The position numbers were made by a program, and so were the translations under genes. The notes below the pieces were generated by a model. The model saw only the letters and a list, made by a program, of their open reading frames with translations. It did no database searches and was not told the DNA's origin. Below, in pieces: positions 34,997 to 44,938 of a DNA stretch of 64,000 nucleotides (the first letter of the stretch is position 1; each line of letters starts with the position of its first letter). The stretch lies in assembly GCA_946187695.1 (NCBI GenBank), contig CAMHSB010000004.1, forward strand, positions 40,808 through 104,807. Direction: 5' to 3'. This stretch comes from an uncultured Bacteroidales bacterium (lineage in GTDB: Bacteria > Bacteroidota > Bacteroidia > Bacteroidales > Paludibacteraceae).

Positions 34997-35029
34997 AAAA
35001 AGGGGAGCGCGCAAGCGTTCCCCCTTTTT
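34997..35029 (+). terminator. Rho-independent terminator
   Basis: Stem AAAAAGGGGAGCGC/GCGTTCCCCCTTTTT with a GCAA loop and T-run, 18 bases after the stop of the 33654 gene and 21 bases before the next start. Confidence 0.88.
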
Positions 35030-35049
35030 GACTCTTAAAATCCAATACA

Positions 35050-35994
35050 ATGAAACGAAAGTTCGCAATCTTATTTTCACTCCTTTTCTGCGGCTATCTG
35101 TTCGCAGAAGACCTCTGTCAGTACGACTATCTGAACGGTAAGAAAGGTAATGAGATCCGTAAGGCCCTGTATGAAAAACTTAAGAATCACACCGTGCTCA
35201 GTTACAATCAGGTATGGGCAAGTTCTTCCGGTGCAGATGACCGAGGGGATGGTACGAATAATATCTGGGATATGTACTCCAACTGTGTATTCTCCAAATA
35301 CGACAAGTGCGGTAGTGGTGAATCGAAATCAGACTGCGAATGTTATAATAGGGAGCATAGTCTCCCGAAGAGTTGGTGGGGGGCGGATACGTCTGAACCG
35401 ATGTACACCGACTTACACCACTTGATCCCTACCGATCGTTTGGCAAATACCCAACGTTCCGCTTGGCCTTTAGGCGAGGTGGATGATGTACAATGGACGA
35501 ACGGTTCTTCGAAATTGGGTTATGGCACTTTTGGTAGCAATAGTTCTAACTTGACTTTTGAACCGGCTGATGAATACAAGGGAGATTTTGCGCGAATCTA
35601 TTTCTATATGGCGACTTGCTACATGGACAAGAGTTTCACGCAGGGAGGAAAAGGTTTTAAAGTGTTTAAAAGTGGAACCGCGGATCTAAATCAAACAGCG
35701 TTATCCCTCTATTTGGAATGGCATCGCAAGGATCCGGTGTCCCAGAAAGAGATTAATCGCAACAACAAAGTGGAGAAGAAGCAGGGCAATCGCAATCCCT
35801 TTGTCGATGACCCTGAGATGGCGGAATATATCTGGGGAAAGAAAAAGAATGTGGCTTATTCCTGTGCCGCGGATCGAGGCATTGAGGATATCCACGTATC
35901 GGAACCCGCTGCACAAAAGATATGGATGGACGGTGTCCTCTATATCGTTCGCGGCGAGCATATCTATACGATCCAAGGCGTACCTGTACGCTGA
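35050..35994 (+). CDS. Exported endonuclease I with C-terminal tail
   Basis: Secreted nuclease of the endonuclease I family, 314 residues. Signal peptide MKRKFAILFSLLFCGYLFA; core motifs are CYNREHSLPKSWW (histidine/glutamate region) and DLHHLIPTD, followed by EYKGDFARIYFYMATCY and QGNRNPFVDDPEMAEYIW. Cysteines suggest disulphides. It ends in the shared tail (AQKIWMDGVLYIVRG, then HIYTIQGVPVR). A second endonuclease I follows 29 bases later, so the pair probably arose by duplication. Probable role: breaking down external DNA for nutrients. Confidence 0.92.
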   Translation: MKRKFAILFSLLFCGYLFAEDLCQYDYLNGKKGNEIRKALYEKLKNHTVLSYNQVWASSSGADDRGDGTNNIWDMYSNCVFSKYDKCGSGESKSDCECYNREHSLPKSWWGADTSEPMYTDLHHLIPTDRLANTQRSAWPLGEVDDVQWTNGSSKLGYGTFGSNSSNLTFEPADEYKGDFARIYFYMATCYMDKSFTQGGKGFKVFKSGTADLNQTALSLYLEWHRKDPVSQKEINRNNKVEKKQGNRNPFVDDPEMAEYIWGKKKNVAYSCAADRGIEDIHVSEPAAQKIWMDGVLYIVRGEHIYTIQGVPVR

Positions 35995-36023
35995 TTGACA
36001 CGCAAATAATAACATACTATATC

Positions 36024-38579
36024 ATGAAAAAAAGTTTTGTATCTATACTCGCGCTACTATTTGTCGCGCAGATGGGCTGGGCTGCTTCTGTGACGCCAGC
36101 CGCACAAATCCCAACCTATTGGGCTTCAGCAAATGGTAAATCCGGAGCGACACTATGGTCTGCCATTAGTACACAGACCAATGTGGGATACCACTCGCTC
36201 GGTTATAACGGTCTTTGGACGGCTTATGCCACCACTGATGTGTATCCCGGTACTAATAAGATATGGGATATGTATGGCGAGTGTGACTTTACCTACAACA
36301 CGGATAAATGCGGTACCTATAGCGGTGTTTGCGATTGTTACAACCGCGAGCACTCGATCCCGCAATCCTACTGGGGTGGCGGTACTTCCGGTATAGGATG
36401 CGATATTTTCCATCTTGTACCTACGGATGGAAAGATCAACGGTGTGCGTTCGAACGATGAGTTCGGCGAAGTAAACGGTGGTACGGATTGGAATGGAAAC
36501 AAGTCCGGTACTGCCGGTAGCTGGTCCACTGACAAAAAGACAATCGCTTCCACAGCCGGTGAAGTGGTAAATGGCAGTGGAAACGTGTTTGAACCCAAAG
36601 CGCAGTACAAAGGTGACTTTGCACGCGGATACATGGGCACGATTATTAAATGGCAGTTGTCCAGCCTAACAACAAGTAACAGTTTCTTCAGCGGCATTTA
36701 CGATGCGGCACACTATTTCGGTTTTACCAAGAAAGCCGTCGTCCTTATGATGAAATGGCACCGCGAGGACCCGGTTTCGCAGAAAGAGATTGATCGTAAT
36801 AACGGTATTCAGCAAACCCAGGGTAACCGTAATCCCTTTATCGACTATCCGTATCTGGCGGAGTACATCTGGGGCGAGCATGCCGGCGAAACGGTGGATA
36901 TGAGTCTCTTGATGCCTTCGACCGATCCGAACTTTGTTCCCGGTGTGAGCAACGGTTGGCGTGGTGGAGATACTCCTCCGACTCCTCCAACACCTGTGAC
37001 AAAATACGCCGTGACATGGTCTGAGAACGGCATCGTAACGCTGGTGGACTCTATCGCGGAAAACGGCGCACTTGTGTTGCCGGCCAATACTCCTGCAAAC
37101 TGCTCCGAGAACCGTGTGTTCAGAGGATGGACCGCTACGCCGAACTACGAAGGCGACAATGCACCTGCCGACTTGTTTACCGAAGCAAGTGGAGTGGTTA
37201 CAGCACCGCTAACTTTCTATGCCGTTTATGCCGATAGGCAAGCAGAAAGCGGAACTGGCAGCGGAACAGTAGAGGTAGAGATGATCGGTGAATTTGCGGG
37301 ACGAGGAACATCCGGCTCAGGTTCTGAAATATCTGCCACCAAAGATGGCGTAACATTAACCTTCACGAAAGGTTATGGGTCAAGCGCTACCCAGATTCGT
37401 GCATATGCGGGAGGTACCTTGACATTCACTGCAGAGAACGATATCACGCAGATTGAACTCAAGACGAATTCGGCAAAAGGAAATGCGGCAGATGTGACTT
37501 TGTCGAGTGGTGGTGGATCGTATACTGCAAACGGTACGTCCGGAACATGGACGGGTGCTTCCGGAGAGATTGTACTCGCGAATAGCAGTAAACAAGTTCA
37601 GTTCACCAGTATCGTTGTCACAGTAGGCGGAGGTGCACCTGCTTCCTATTCGAACTTCTCGCTCAGATGCTCTTCCGAGCCAATTGTGGAACCCGACTAT
37701 ACCGTCACTTTCTATAGCAACGGTGGCGCGTATGCTACTCGCGTCGGACATGCCGGAGACTCGATGGAGCCTGTTACGGAACCGGTTGCTCCATGCGATC
37801 GATATACGTTCGCCGGCTGGAGTACCTATCAGTATCCAATAGAAAGCACGGAGCTCCCCGTATTTGATTTCACAGGTCTGATTCCGGAGGAAGATATTGC
37901 CTACTATGCGGTCTTCAGCTGCTTGGCGGAGCAAGAACCCAGCCTGTCTAACGACGAATATCTGAAAATCTCCTCTACGCAGGAATTGACGAGTGGTAAT
38001 TACCTCGTAGTAGGAGAAAAGGACGGCTTGTTCGCTATGAGCGCTACCTTCACCGGTTATTACTTGCGGAATGCCGTGGTGCAAGCCTATGGTAATATCA
38101 TCTCTTACCCTGCGGATTCGATCATATGGAATATTGCAGTGAATGAGGATGGTACGCTTACCTTCCGGAATGCTGAGGCAGGATATCTGTATATCGAGAA
38201 ATCGGTGAATGGAACGAAGACGTATTATAACATCAAACTGGGCGAAAATACAACGGACAATAAATTTACCTATGCTATCAATGCACAGACAGGCGGTTGG
38301 ATCTTTACGTCCGTTACCTATCCGGAGCGCCAATTAGAGTATTATAGTTCGAAATCCTATTGGTCTTATTATACCCGCCAAGATGCTCCCGTCTCGCTGT
38401 ACCAACAACAGGCCGGAGGCGAGGATATCGTCTTATATACCACTGCTCCGTGGTGCTCCTCTACCGCCATTCAGCCTGTTCCGTCTATGGAGCCTACTCG
38501 TAAAATCCTAATCGGCGGACAAATCTATATCCTCCGCGAGGGTGCAATCTACAGCCTTACAGGAGCACGTATCCGATAG
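36024..38579 (+). CDS. Exported multi-domain endonuclease I with beta-repeat domains and C-terminal tail
   Basis: Large secreted nuclease of 851 residues; I chose the ATG at 36024 (MKKSFVSILALLFVAQMGWA). The nuclease domain is at about 30-300, with CYNREHSIPQSYW and DIFHLVPTD (the first H of the DLHHL motif is F). Two InlB-type beta-repeats follow (YAVTWSENGIV, and YTVTFYSNGGAYATRVGHAG), separated by a glycine-rich beta domain; the last part (about 680-815) resembles a lectin-like fold. It ends with the shared tail (TRKILIGGQIYILREG, then IYSLTGARIR). It is duplicated from or with the previous gene. Confidence 0.9.
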   Translation: MKKSFVSILALLFVAQMGWAASVTPAAQIPTYWASANGKSGATLWSAISTQTNVGYHSLGYNGLWTAYATTDVYPGTNKIWDMYGECDFTYNTDKCGTYSGVCDCYNREHSIPQSYWGGGTSGIGCDIFHLVPTDGKINGVRSNDEFGEVNGGTDWNGNKSGTAGSWSTDKKTIASTAGEVVNGSGNVFEPKAQYKGDFARGYMGTIIKWQLSSLTTSNSFFSGIYDAAHYFGFTKKAVVLMMKWHREDPVSQKEIDRNNGIQQTQGNRNPFIDYPYLAEYIWGEHAGETVDMSLLMPSTDPNFVPGVSNGWRGGDTPPTPPTPVTKYAVTWSENGIVTLVDSIAENGALVLPANTPANCSENRVFRGWTATPNYEGDNAPADLFTEASGVVTAPLTFYAVYADRQAESGTGSGTVEVEMIGEFAGRGTSGSGSEISATKDGVTLTFTKGYGSSATQIRAYAGGTLTFTAENDITQIELKTNSAKGNAADVTLSSGGGSYTANGTSGTWTGASGEIVLANSSKQVQFTSIVVTVGGGAPASYSNFSLRCSSEPIVEPDYTVTFYSNGGAYATRVGHAGDSMEPVTEPVAPCDRYTFAGWSTYQYPIESTELPVFDFTGLIPEEDIAYYAVFSCLAEQEPSLSNDEYLKISSTQELTSGNYLVVGEKDGLFAMSATFTGYYLRNAVVQAYGNIISYPADSIIWNIAVNEDGTLTFRNAEAGYLYIEKSVNGTKTYYNIKLGENTTDNKFTYAINAQTGGWIFTSVTYPERQLEYYSSKSYWSYYTRQDAPVSLYQQQAGGEDIVLYTTAPWCSSTAIQPVPSMEPTRKILIGGQIYILREGAIYSLTGARIR

Positions 38580-38603
38580 GCGATTTTGCTAACTAAACTT
38601 TAC

Positions 38604-38640
38604 AAGGAAACTTTTTCGGTGGAGAAAGTTTCCTTTTTTC
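38604..38640 (+). terminator. Terminator abutting the TetR promoter
   Basis: 14-bp stem (AAGGAAACTTTTTC with GAGAAAGTTTCCTT), loop GGTG, then TTTTC and directly the TTG -33 box of the next promoter. Confidence 0.92.
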
Positions 38641-38671
38641 TTGCATATATCAAAAAAAAGTAGTACCTTTG
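38641..38671 (+). promoter_or_regulatory. Promoter of the TetR/efflux operon
   Basis: TTG at 38641-38643, 20 bases, TACCTTTG at 38664-38671; -33 region TTGCATATATCAA. The TetR start lies about 15 bases after the predicted transcription start. Confidence 0.88.
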
Positions 38672-38691
38672 CAGCCGTTTTGTGAAAATCT

Positions 38692-39294
38692 ATGAGTCAA
38701 GATCAACGCGCACATATTATAAAGACGGCCGGCGAGCTCTTTTTTTGCCTGGGTATCCGTAGTGTCTCGATCGATGATATCTGCCGTGAACTCGGTATGT
38801 CGAAGAAGACGTTTTACGTCTATTTCGGTTCCAAAGATGAGTTGGTAGAGCAACTGTTGCGTGCGAATGTGGAGCACATGGAGCAGAAAATGCGCACCGC
38901 GATGGAGACGGAAGATTTCCGGGGTATCGTGCGGAAGTTCACCAATTGGATAACGACCGAGAAAGAAGATGTACGCAAAGTGCCGCAATTGGTGTATGAC
39001 CTTAAGAAATATTATCCTCGTCAGTATAGCGATTTTCAGCGCCATTCTTTTGAGACGCAACAACATTATATTGAGCAGTTTATTGAGCGAGGCATGGAGT
39101 CGGGACTCGTGCGCGCGAATATAAATAAGGACTATACCTCCCATCTGTTTGCTAAGATATACACCGATGCCTTGCGGGATTTTGAACTCATAGAATCCAA
39201 GGGACATAACCTCCCGCAGTTCAGCCGCGTGGCATCAGACATACTGATGAGAGGCATATTAAGCGAAGAAGGATTAAAATTATATCAACAATAA
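38692..39294 (+). CDS. TetR family regulator of the efflux operon
   Basis: DNA-binding regulator of 200 residues with an N-terminal helix-turn-helix (about 20-60: GIRSVSIDDICRELGMSKKT followed by YVYFGSKDELVEQLL). The C-terminal ligand-binding domain is variable, as usual. It overlaps the outer membrane channel gene (TAATG), and this is the first gene of an operon with an RND pump, so it probably controls that pump and responds to an exported compound. I see no obvious operator palindrome apart from the promoter itself. Confidence 0.9.
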   Translation: MSQDQRAHIIKTAGELFFCLGIRSVSIDDICRELGMSKKTFYVYFGSKDELVEQLLRANVEHMEQKMRTAMETEDFRGIVRKFTNWITTEKEDVRKVPQLVYDLKKYYPRQYSDFQRHSFETQQHYIEQFIERGMESGLVRANINKDYTSHLFAKIYTDALRDFELIESKGHNLPQFSRVASDILMRGILSEEGLKLYQQ

Positions 39295-40640
39295 TGAGAA
39301 AAGCAGTTTTATTTTTCGCCGCAATGCTCGCGATGAGTACAGCGGTAATGGCGGAAGACCACGTCATGGCAGCTACGCACGGCTCGAAGAAATCGGCCGA
39401 CGAGGCAGCCCCCACCGTACTGAGTCTCTCGCTCAAAGAGGCGCAGGATTATGCTATCAAGCAGAACCGATCCCTGAAGAACGCCTCGCTGGCGGTGCAG
39501 GAAGCCTATGCAGCCCGCTGGCAGACTATCGCATCTCTGTTGCCGCAGGTAGATGGTTCGTATAGTTACAGCAACTATCTCGGCTACAGCGCGACCCTCT
39601 CCATGATGGGCGCTGATGTGAATATAAACATGCCGAATGTCGGTGCATTTGGAGTGACGGCTTCGATGGGACTCAACGGACAAGGCATCGTGGGCGTGCT
39701 GCTCAACAATATCGCCATCGATATGAAGAAACTCTCGCTCGAGAAATCGGAGTCTGAACTGCGCGGCAGTGTGATGGCGTCATACGTGTCGGTGCTTGCG
39801 CTGCAGAGTATATCGTCGCTTTTGGACTCCAGCCTCATCAATATTCAGGACCTCGAGGCCATGACGCGTCACGCGGTGGAAGCGGGTGCGGCAGAGCAGA
39901 CGGCGGCAGATCAGATTCGCGTTCGTGTGAACACGCTCAAGAACTCGATTAACTCGCAGAAACGTACGATCGAGTTGGCAACGAACGCCCTTAAAGTGCT
40001 GCTGGACGTGCCGGTAGAGACGGAGTTGGTGCTCACGGAAAATATCGACGATGTCCTGTCTCCGGATCGCGTGTTGGCGCTGTTAGGACAGAATTTTGCA
40101 ATAGAGAACAACCTGAGTTATCAGTTGCTTCAGAAACAGGTAGAGTTGGCTAAGAAAAACGTCCACATGGCAGGATGGGCGTACGGACCGACGCTCAGCG
40201 TGGGATATAATTACATGAACCAGCATTACTACGGCGAAGGAGGTATGCGTATGACGCCGCCGAATACGGTGCAACTCAGCGTACGAATGCCCCTCTGGTC
40301 GAGCGGTAAGCGTGCCGCAGGTGTGGTAGAGAAAAAGATCGCACTCGAGGAAGCCAAGAACACCCTTTCTGAGACGACCGATAATCTTGAGATTCAATAT
40401 CGTCAGTTGTGTTTCAACCTGACGAACGCGTACGAGACCTATATCAACGAGAAAGATAATATCGAGGTGTCGCAGCGCGTCTTTAACTCCGCTACGGAGA
40501 AATTCAAATGGGGCGCGTCATCCAACCTTGAACTGACGAACGCATCGAACGATTTGATTAATGCCCAGAGTACCTATGTCCAGGCGATGCTGGAACTCGT
40601 CAACGCGCAAGTCGAGTTGGAGCAGTTCCTTAATAACTAA
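39294..40640 (+). CDS. TolC-like outer-membrane efflux channel
   Basis: Outer membrane factor of a tripartite efflux system, 448 residues, with a signal peptide (MRKAVLFFAAMLAMSTAVMA). The TolC fold shows in LSLKEAQDYAIKQNRSLKNA near the start, LNLEL-type heptad stretches and the repeated ASLAVQEAYAARW / LTNAYETYINEKDNIEVSQR. The start ATG overlaps the TetR stop. It works with the adaptor and RND pump that follow. Confidence 0.92.
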   Translation: MRKAVLFFAAMLAMSTAVMAEDHVMAATHGSKKSADEAAPTVLSLSLKEAQDYAIKQNRSLKNASLAVQEAYAARWQTIASLLPQVDGSYSYSNYLGYSATLSMMGADVNINMPNVGAFGVTASMGLNGQGIVGVLLNNIAIDMKKLSLEKSESELRGSVMASYVSVLALQSISSLLDSSLINIQDLEAMTRHAVEAGAAEQTAADQIRVRVNTLKNSINSQKRTIELATNALKVLLDVPVETELVLTENIDDVLSPDRVLALLGQNFAIENNLSYQLLQKQVELAKKNVHMAGWAYGPTLSVGYNYMNQHYYGEGGMRMTPPNTVQLSVRMPLWSSGKRAAGVVEKKIALEEAKNTLSETTDNLEIQYRQLCFNLTNAYETYINEKDNIEVSQRVFNSATEKFKWGASSNLELTNASNDLINAQSTYVQAMLELVNAQVELEQFLNN

Positions 40641-40671
40641 TTACGTCATTACCTCATTACGTCATTACGAA
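40640..40671. repeat. 8-bp tandem tract
   Basis: Units ATTACGTC, ATTACCTC, ATTACGTC, ATTACGAA, directly after the TolC stop. Confidence 0.85.
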
Positions 40672-40690
40672 ATAATTAAATATCAATAAT

Positions 40691-41698
40691 ATGAAAAAGA
40701 ATTTTCTTTACATTTTTGCCGCGCTGGCGCTTGTGGGCTGCGGCAGCAAAGAGACCTCTGTTGCGGAAGAGGAAGAGCGCGTGGAGCAAGTGCGCACCAT
40801 CGTTCTCCAACCCCGTGAGATAGAGCGCGAGATCTCTGTTTCCACCAACCTGCAAGGCTACCTGACCCAGAACGTGGCTCCTTCGCTCACCGGTAAGATC
40901 GAGCATATCTACTGCGAAGTGGGAAACCATGTATCGACAGGAGCAGACCTCGTTCGCATGGATCAGACGCAGTACAAGACCACCAAGATCTCGCTCGTTA
41001 ATCTCGAGACCGAGAAGAACCGTGTTGAGCAACTGCTCAAGACAGGTTCGGCTACCCAGCAACAATATGACCAGATCCTGGCTCAGTATAACTCGACCAA
41101 AGAGCAACTGGAGTTCCTGCAAATCAACACGTATGTCAAAGCTCCTTTCAGCGGCGTCATCTCTGCGAAAAACTACGAGGATGGCGAACTCTATGGCGGG
41201 CAACCTATTCTCGTGCTCACGCAGATCGACAAACTCAAAGCGCTCGTGGCTATTCCAGAGACTTATTTCCCGCTTTTCAAGGCAGGTATGAAACTGACGC
41301 TGGCTTCGGAGATTTATCCCGGACAGACTTTCCCCGCAACGGTGGAAATCGTTTATCCGACCATTGACCCCTCCAGCCACACTTTCCAATGCAAGATAGT
41401 GATTCCCAACGGCAGAAACCTGCTTCGTCCGGGAATGTATGTGACGACAACCATCGGTCTGGGCAAGGCAAACGCTATCGTAGTGCCCTACCAGAGCGTA
41501 GAGAAACTCGTCGGAGCCAACGACCGCTATGTCTTCATCGTGGAGGAAGGACGCGCAAAACGTGTAGCAGTGGAATTGGGTCAGCGTTTCGACCAGGATA
41601 TAGAAATCATTGCTCCTGAGATTAAAGCCGGCGTTGAGTTCGTCACCACCGGCCAGCACAAACTCGTGGACGGAGTGAAAGTAAACATTGTAGAATAA
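40691..41698 (+). CDS. RND efflux periplasmic adaptor, lipoprotein
   Basis: Membrane-fusion protein of an RND exporter, 335 residues. The N-terminus MKKNFLYIFAALALVGCGSK has a lipobox. The adaptor fold shows in APSLTGKIEHIYCEVGNHVS (lipoyl domain), a short helical hairpin (about 100-145) and KAPFSGVISAKNYEDGELYG, followed by the beta-barrel and membrane-proximal domain. It is between TolC and the RND pump in the operon. The substrate is unknown. Confidence 0.93.
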   Translation: MKKNFLYIFAALALVGCGSKETSVAEEEERVEQVRTIVLQPREIEREISVSTNLQGYLTQNVAPSLTGKIEHIYCEVGNHVSTGADLVRMDQTQYKTTKISLVNLETEKNRVEQLLKTGSATQQQYDQILAQYNSTKEQLEFLQINTYVKAPFSGVISAKNYEDGELYGGQPILVLTQIDKLKALVAIPETYFPLFKAGMKLTLASEIYPGQTFPATVEIVYPTIDPSSHTFQCKIVIPNGRNLLRPGMYVTTTIGLGKANAIVVPYQSVEKLVGANDRYVFIVEEGRAKRVAVELGQRFDQDIEIIAPEIKAGVEFVTTGQHKLVDGVKVNIVE

Positions 41699-41738
41699 CT
41701 AGGATCCCTAGGTTTCCTATGACTCCTAGGTCACCTGG
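41699..41738. repeat. 9-bp tandem tract
   Basis: Units CTAGGATCC, CTAGGTTTC, CTATGACTC, CTAGGTCAC, period 9 bp, starting just after the adaptor stop. Confidence 0.85.
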
Positions 41739-41752
41739 TTAAAATAAATCAT

Positions 41753-44700
41753 ATGAGCATATACAAATCAGCAATCCAAAAACCGGTGACCACCGCCCTG
41801 ATCTTTGTGGCGGTCATCGTCATCGGTATATACAGTTTCCTGAAGCTGCCGATTGACCAGTTCCCGGAGATGGACCTGCCGTATATCACGGTCATGACTA
41901 CCTATCCGGGCGCATCGGCGAGCGAGATGGAGACCAACGTGACGAAGATCATGGAGAACGCCCTGACCTCCGTCGATCACCTCAAACACATCACTTCGCA
42001 GTCCAAGGATAATATCTCCGTGGTGGAGCTGGAGTTGGAGTGGGGTAGCAACATGGACGAGGCGGTGAACGACGTGCGTTCGTTCGTTGATATGGCAGCG
42101 AATAACCTGCCGGACAACTGTGCCAAGCCGGTTATCTTCAAGTTCTCCACTTCCTCTATGCCTATCTGCCAGTACTCCATTACGGCGGATGAGACCTACG
42201 CGGGTCTGGATAAGATTCTCAACGACGAAGTGGTACCGCAGTTGAACCACATTGACGGTATCGGTAATATCTCTCTTTCTGGTGCGCCGGACCGCTATGT
42301 GTATGTCAATATTGACCAGCAGAAACTAGACGCCTACGGTATCACGCTGGAGCAGGTGGGACAAGTAGTTTCCGCGAACAACCTCAACCTCTCTTCGGGT
42401 ACGATCAAGATGCCGCAGGAGCAGTACCAGATGCAGGTACGTTCGGAGTACATCGAGTCCTCGGAGATAGAGAATCTCATGGTAGCCATGACGCCGCAGG
42501 GCCAGCAGGTCTTCATTCGTGACATTGCTACCGTCAAGGATACAATCAAGGACCTATCATTGGACGAGAAGACCAACGGTCGTGAGGCGGTGCGTCTGAT
42601 CATCTCCAAGCAGACAGGTGCCAACACCGTGCAGGTCTGCCGCGACGTGCGTGCCGAACTGGCGAAGATACAGAAACAGCTCCCGACAGACGTCAAGATT
42701 GAGAAGATCTACGACTCCTCGGAGAATATCCAGAACTCAATCAACTCGCTGGAGGAATCCGTGCTTTACGCCCTTCTCTTCGTTGTATTGGTCGTTCTCT
42801 TCTTCCTCGGCAAATGGCGTGCGACGATTATCATCGGTATCACCATTCCTATCGCCCTGATTGTGGCGTTCATCTATCTCGGTCTGGCGGATTCGTCGCT
42901 CAATATCATCTCCCTCTGTTCGCTCACCATCGCTATCGGTATGGTGGTGGATGATGCGATTGTGGTCTTGGAGAATATCACCCGTCACGTGGAGCGCGGC
43001 GAGGATCCGCACGAGGCGTCTATCTACGCCACCAACGAGGTCTGGGTTTCCGTTATTGCGACGACCCTGGTACTTGTAGTGGTATTCGTGCCGCTGACCA
43101 TGCTCAATGGTATGGCGGGTATTATGTTCCATGAGCTCGGATGGATTGTCACCGTGGTATGTTGTACCTCCACCCTTGTGGCTATCTCACTCACGCCTAT
43201 GCTCTGCTCCAAGCTGCTGAAAGCAAAGAAAGTGCATGTGGATGAGAACGGAAATCTGGTCGATGACGAGGCGGGCAAGAAAGGCTGGTATGACCGCACG
43301 GTGGTACACATGCTCGACGTCATTGATGAGTACTACGCTAAGTCGCTTGGTTGGTGTCTGCGCCACAAAGCGCTCACCTTCCTTATCCTCATCGCGTTCT
43401 TTGCCGCCTCTCTGATTCCTGTCTTTGCAGGCAAGATCGGTACGGACTTCATGCAAGAGCAGGATAACGGACGTCTGACCGTGACCGTCAAATTGCAACG
43501 CGGTACGCGTATCGAGGAGACCCTTAAGACCGCCCGCAAACTGGAAGCACGCTTCGTAGAACTCGTGCCGGAGATTCAGTTGATCAACACCTCCGCCGGT
43601 TCCAACGACGATGCTTCTATCGCTTCTCTCTTCTCGTCCACGATGAACAACAAGATCCAGATGACCATCCGTCTGCCTAAGAAATGGGAGCGTGACCGCG
43701 ACATCTGGACTCTTGCAGAGATTCTCCGTCAGGAGATGGCATCCTATCCGGAGATTAACGAATACCAGTGTGCTGTTTCATCCGGCGGACCCGGTGGCGA
43801 TATCACAGTGGACTTGGAGATCTACGGTTATGATTTTGATAAGACCTCCCAGATGGCGGAGCAATGCCGTCAGCTGATTTCGCAACTGCCCGGTGCCCGC
43901 GACGTGAATATCTCCCGAGAGGACGACCGTCCGGATATCAAGATTACCGTGGACAAAGAGAAAGCCTCGCGTCTCGGCTTGAGCTCCGCTACTATCTCTA
44001 CCTATCTCCGCAACCGCGTGGCAGGTATGGCGTGCGGCTATCTCAAGGACGACGGTTCGGAATACGACATCGTGGTACGCCTCATGGAGGAGGACCGCAA
44101 CTCGATTTCCGACATCCTCAACCTCTCTATACCTACGGCGACGGGTAAAACCGTCAAACTGTCCGAGGTGGCTGCGGTTGGCGAATACTGGGCGCCGCCT
44201 ACCATCGAGCGTAAGGCGCGTCAGCGTATCGTAACCGTCAAGGCTACGCCGTACAACACTACCCTTGGCGAACTTGCGAAAGCGATTGAGACGGAGGTCA
44301 TCCCGCAACTTGACATCCCGGTAGGTTACTCCACCCATATCGGCGGTGATGTCGAGACCCAGCAGGACACTTTCTCCGACATGATTCTGCTTGGTCTGAT
44401 GATTATTATGCTGGTCTATATCGTTATGGCGTCGCAGTTTGAGAGCCTCCGAATGCCGGGAATCATCATGTTCACTATTCCGTTTGCCCTCTCGGGTGTT
44501 ATCATCGCGCTGTGGCTTACCGGCAGGTCGCTGGATATGATCGGTGCGCTGGGTCTGGTGTTGCTCGTCGGTATTGTGGTGAAAAACGGTATCGTGCTGG
44601 TGGACTATATCAACCTGATGCGCGAACGTGGCTACGAACTCAACCAGGCTATCCAGATGTCCGGACGCAGCCGTATCCGTCCTGTCCTCATGACGGCGTT

Positions 44701-44938
44701 CACTACCATCCTCGGTATGATTCCTATGGCGGTTTCTTCCGGTGAAGGCGCCGAGATGTGGCAGCCGCTGGGTATCGTCGTTATCGGCGGTCTGACTGTC
44801 TCGACCTTCCTCACGCTCTACGTCGTGCCTGTGCTCTACGGCGTCATGTCACGCCACGGCGACCGCGACAAACAGGAAGCTCTCCGCAAGAAATTCATCT
44901 TCATGAACCTCAAAGTAAAGAAAGGAGACGAGAAATGA
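41753..44938 (+). CDS. RND (HAE1-type) efflux pump
   Basis: Inner-membrane proton-driven exporter of the AcrB/HAE1 family, 1061 residues, normal length. It starts with MSIYKSAIQKPVTTALIFVA and PIDQFPEMDLPYITVMTTYPG and has the large periplasmic loops. The proton-relay aspartates appear in AIGMVVDDAIVVLENITRHV (TM4), and the C-terminal half has GALGLVLLVGIVVKNGIVLVD and LMTAFTTILGMIPMA. The stop overlaps the next gene as ATGA. The substrate is unknown (drug, bile salt or lipid). Confidence 0.96.
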   Translation: MSIYKSAIQKPVTTALIFVAVIVIGIYSFLKLPIDQFPEMDLPYITVMTTYPGASASEMETNVTKIMENALTSVDHLKHITSQSKDNISVVELELEWGSNMDEAVNDVRSFVDMAANNLPDNCAKPVIFKFSTSSMPICQYSITADETYAGLDKILNDEVVPQLNHIDGIGNISLSGAPDRYVYVNIDQQKLDAYGITLEQVGQVVSANNLNLSSGTIKMPQEQYQMQVRSEYIESSEIENLMVAMTPQGQQVFIRDIATVKDTIKDLSLDEKTNGREAVRLIISKQTGANTVQVCRDVRAELAKIQKQLPTDVKIEKIYDSSENIQNSINSLEESVLYALLFVVLVVLFFLGKWRATIIIGITIPIALIVAFIYLGLADSSLNIISLCSLTIAIGMVVDDAIVVLENITRHVERGEDPHEASIYATNEVWVSVIATTLVLVVVFVPLTMLNGMAGIMFHELGWIVTVVCCTSTLVAISLTPMLCSKLLKAKKVHVDENGNLVDDEAGKKGWYDRTVVHMLDVIDEYYAKSLGWCLRHKALTFLILIAFFAASLIPVFAGKIGTDFMQEQDNGRLTVTVKLQRGTRIEETLKTARKLEARFVELVPEIQLINTSAGSNDDASIASLFSSTMNNKIQMTIRLPKKWERDRDIWTLAEILRQEMASYPEINEYQCAVSSGGPGGDITVDLEIYGYDFDKTSQMAEQCRQLISQLPGARDVNISREDDRPDIKITVDKEKASRLGLSSATISTYLRNRVAGMACGYLKDDGSEYDIVVRLMEEDRNSISDILNLSIPTATGKTVKLSEVAAVGEYWAPPTIERKARQRIVTVKATPYNTTLGELAKAIETEVIPQLDIPVGYSTHIGGDVETQQDTFSDMILLGLMIIMLVYIVMASQFESLRMPGIIMFTIPFALSGVIIALWLTGRSLDMIGALGLVLLVGIVVKNGIVLVDYINLMRERGYELNQAIQMSGRSRIRPVLMTAFTTILGMIPMAVSSGEGAEMWQPLGIVVIGGLTVSTFLTLYVVPVLYGVMSRHGDRDKQEALRKKFIFMNLKVKKGDEK

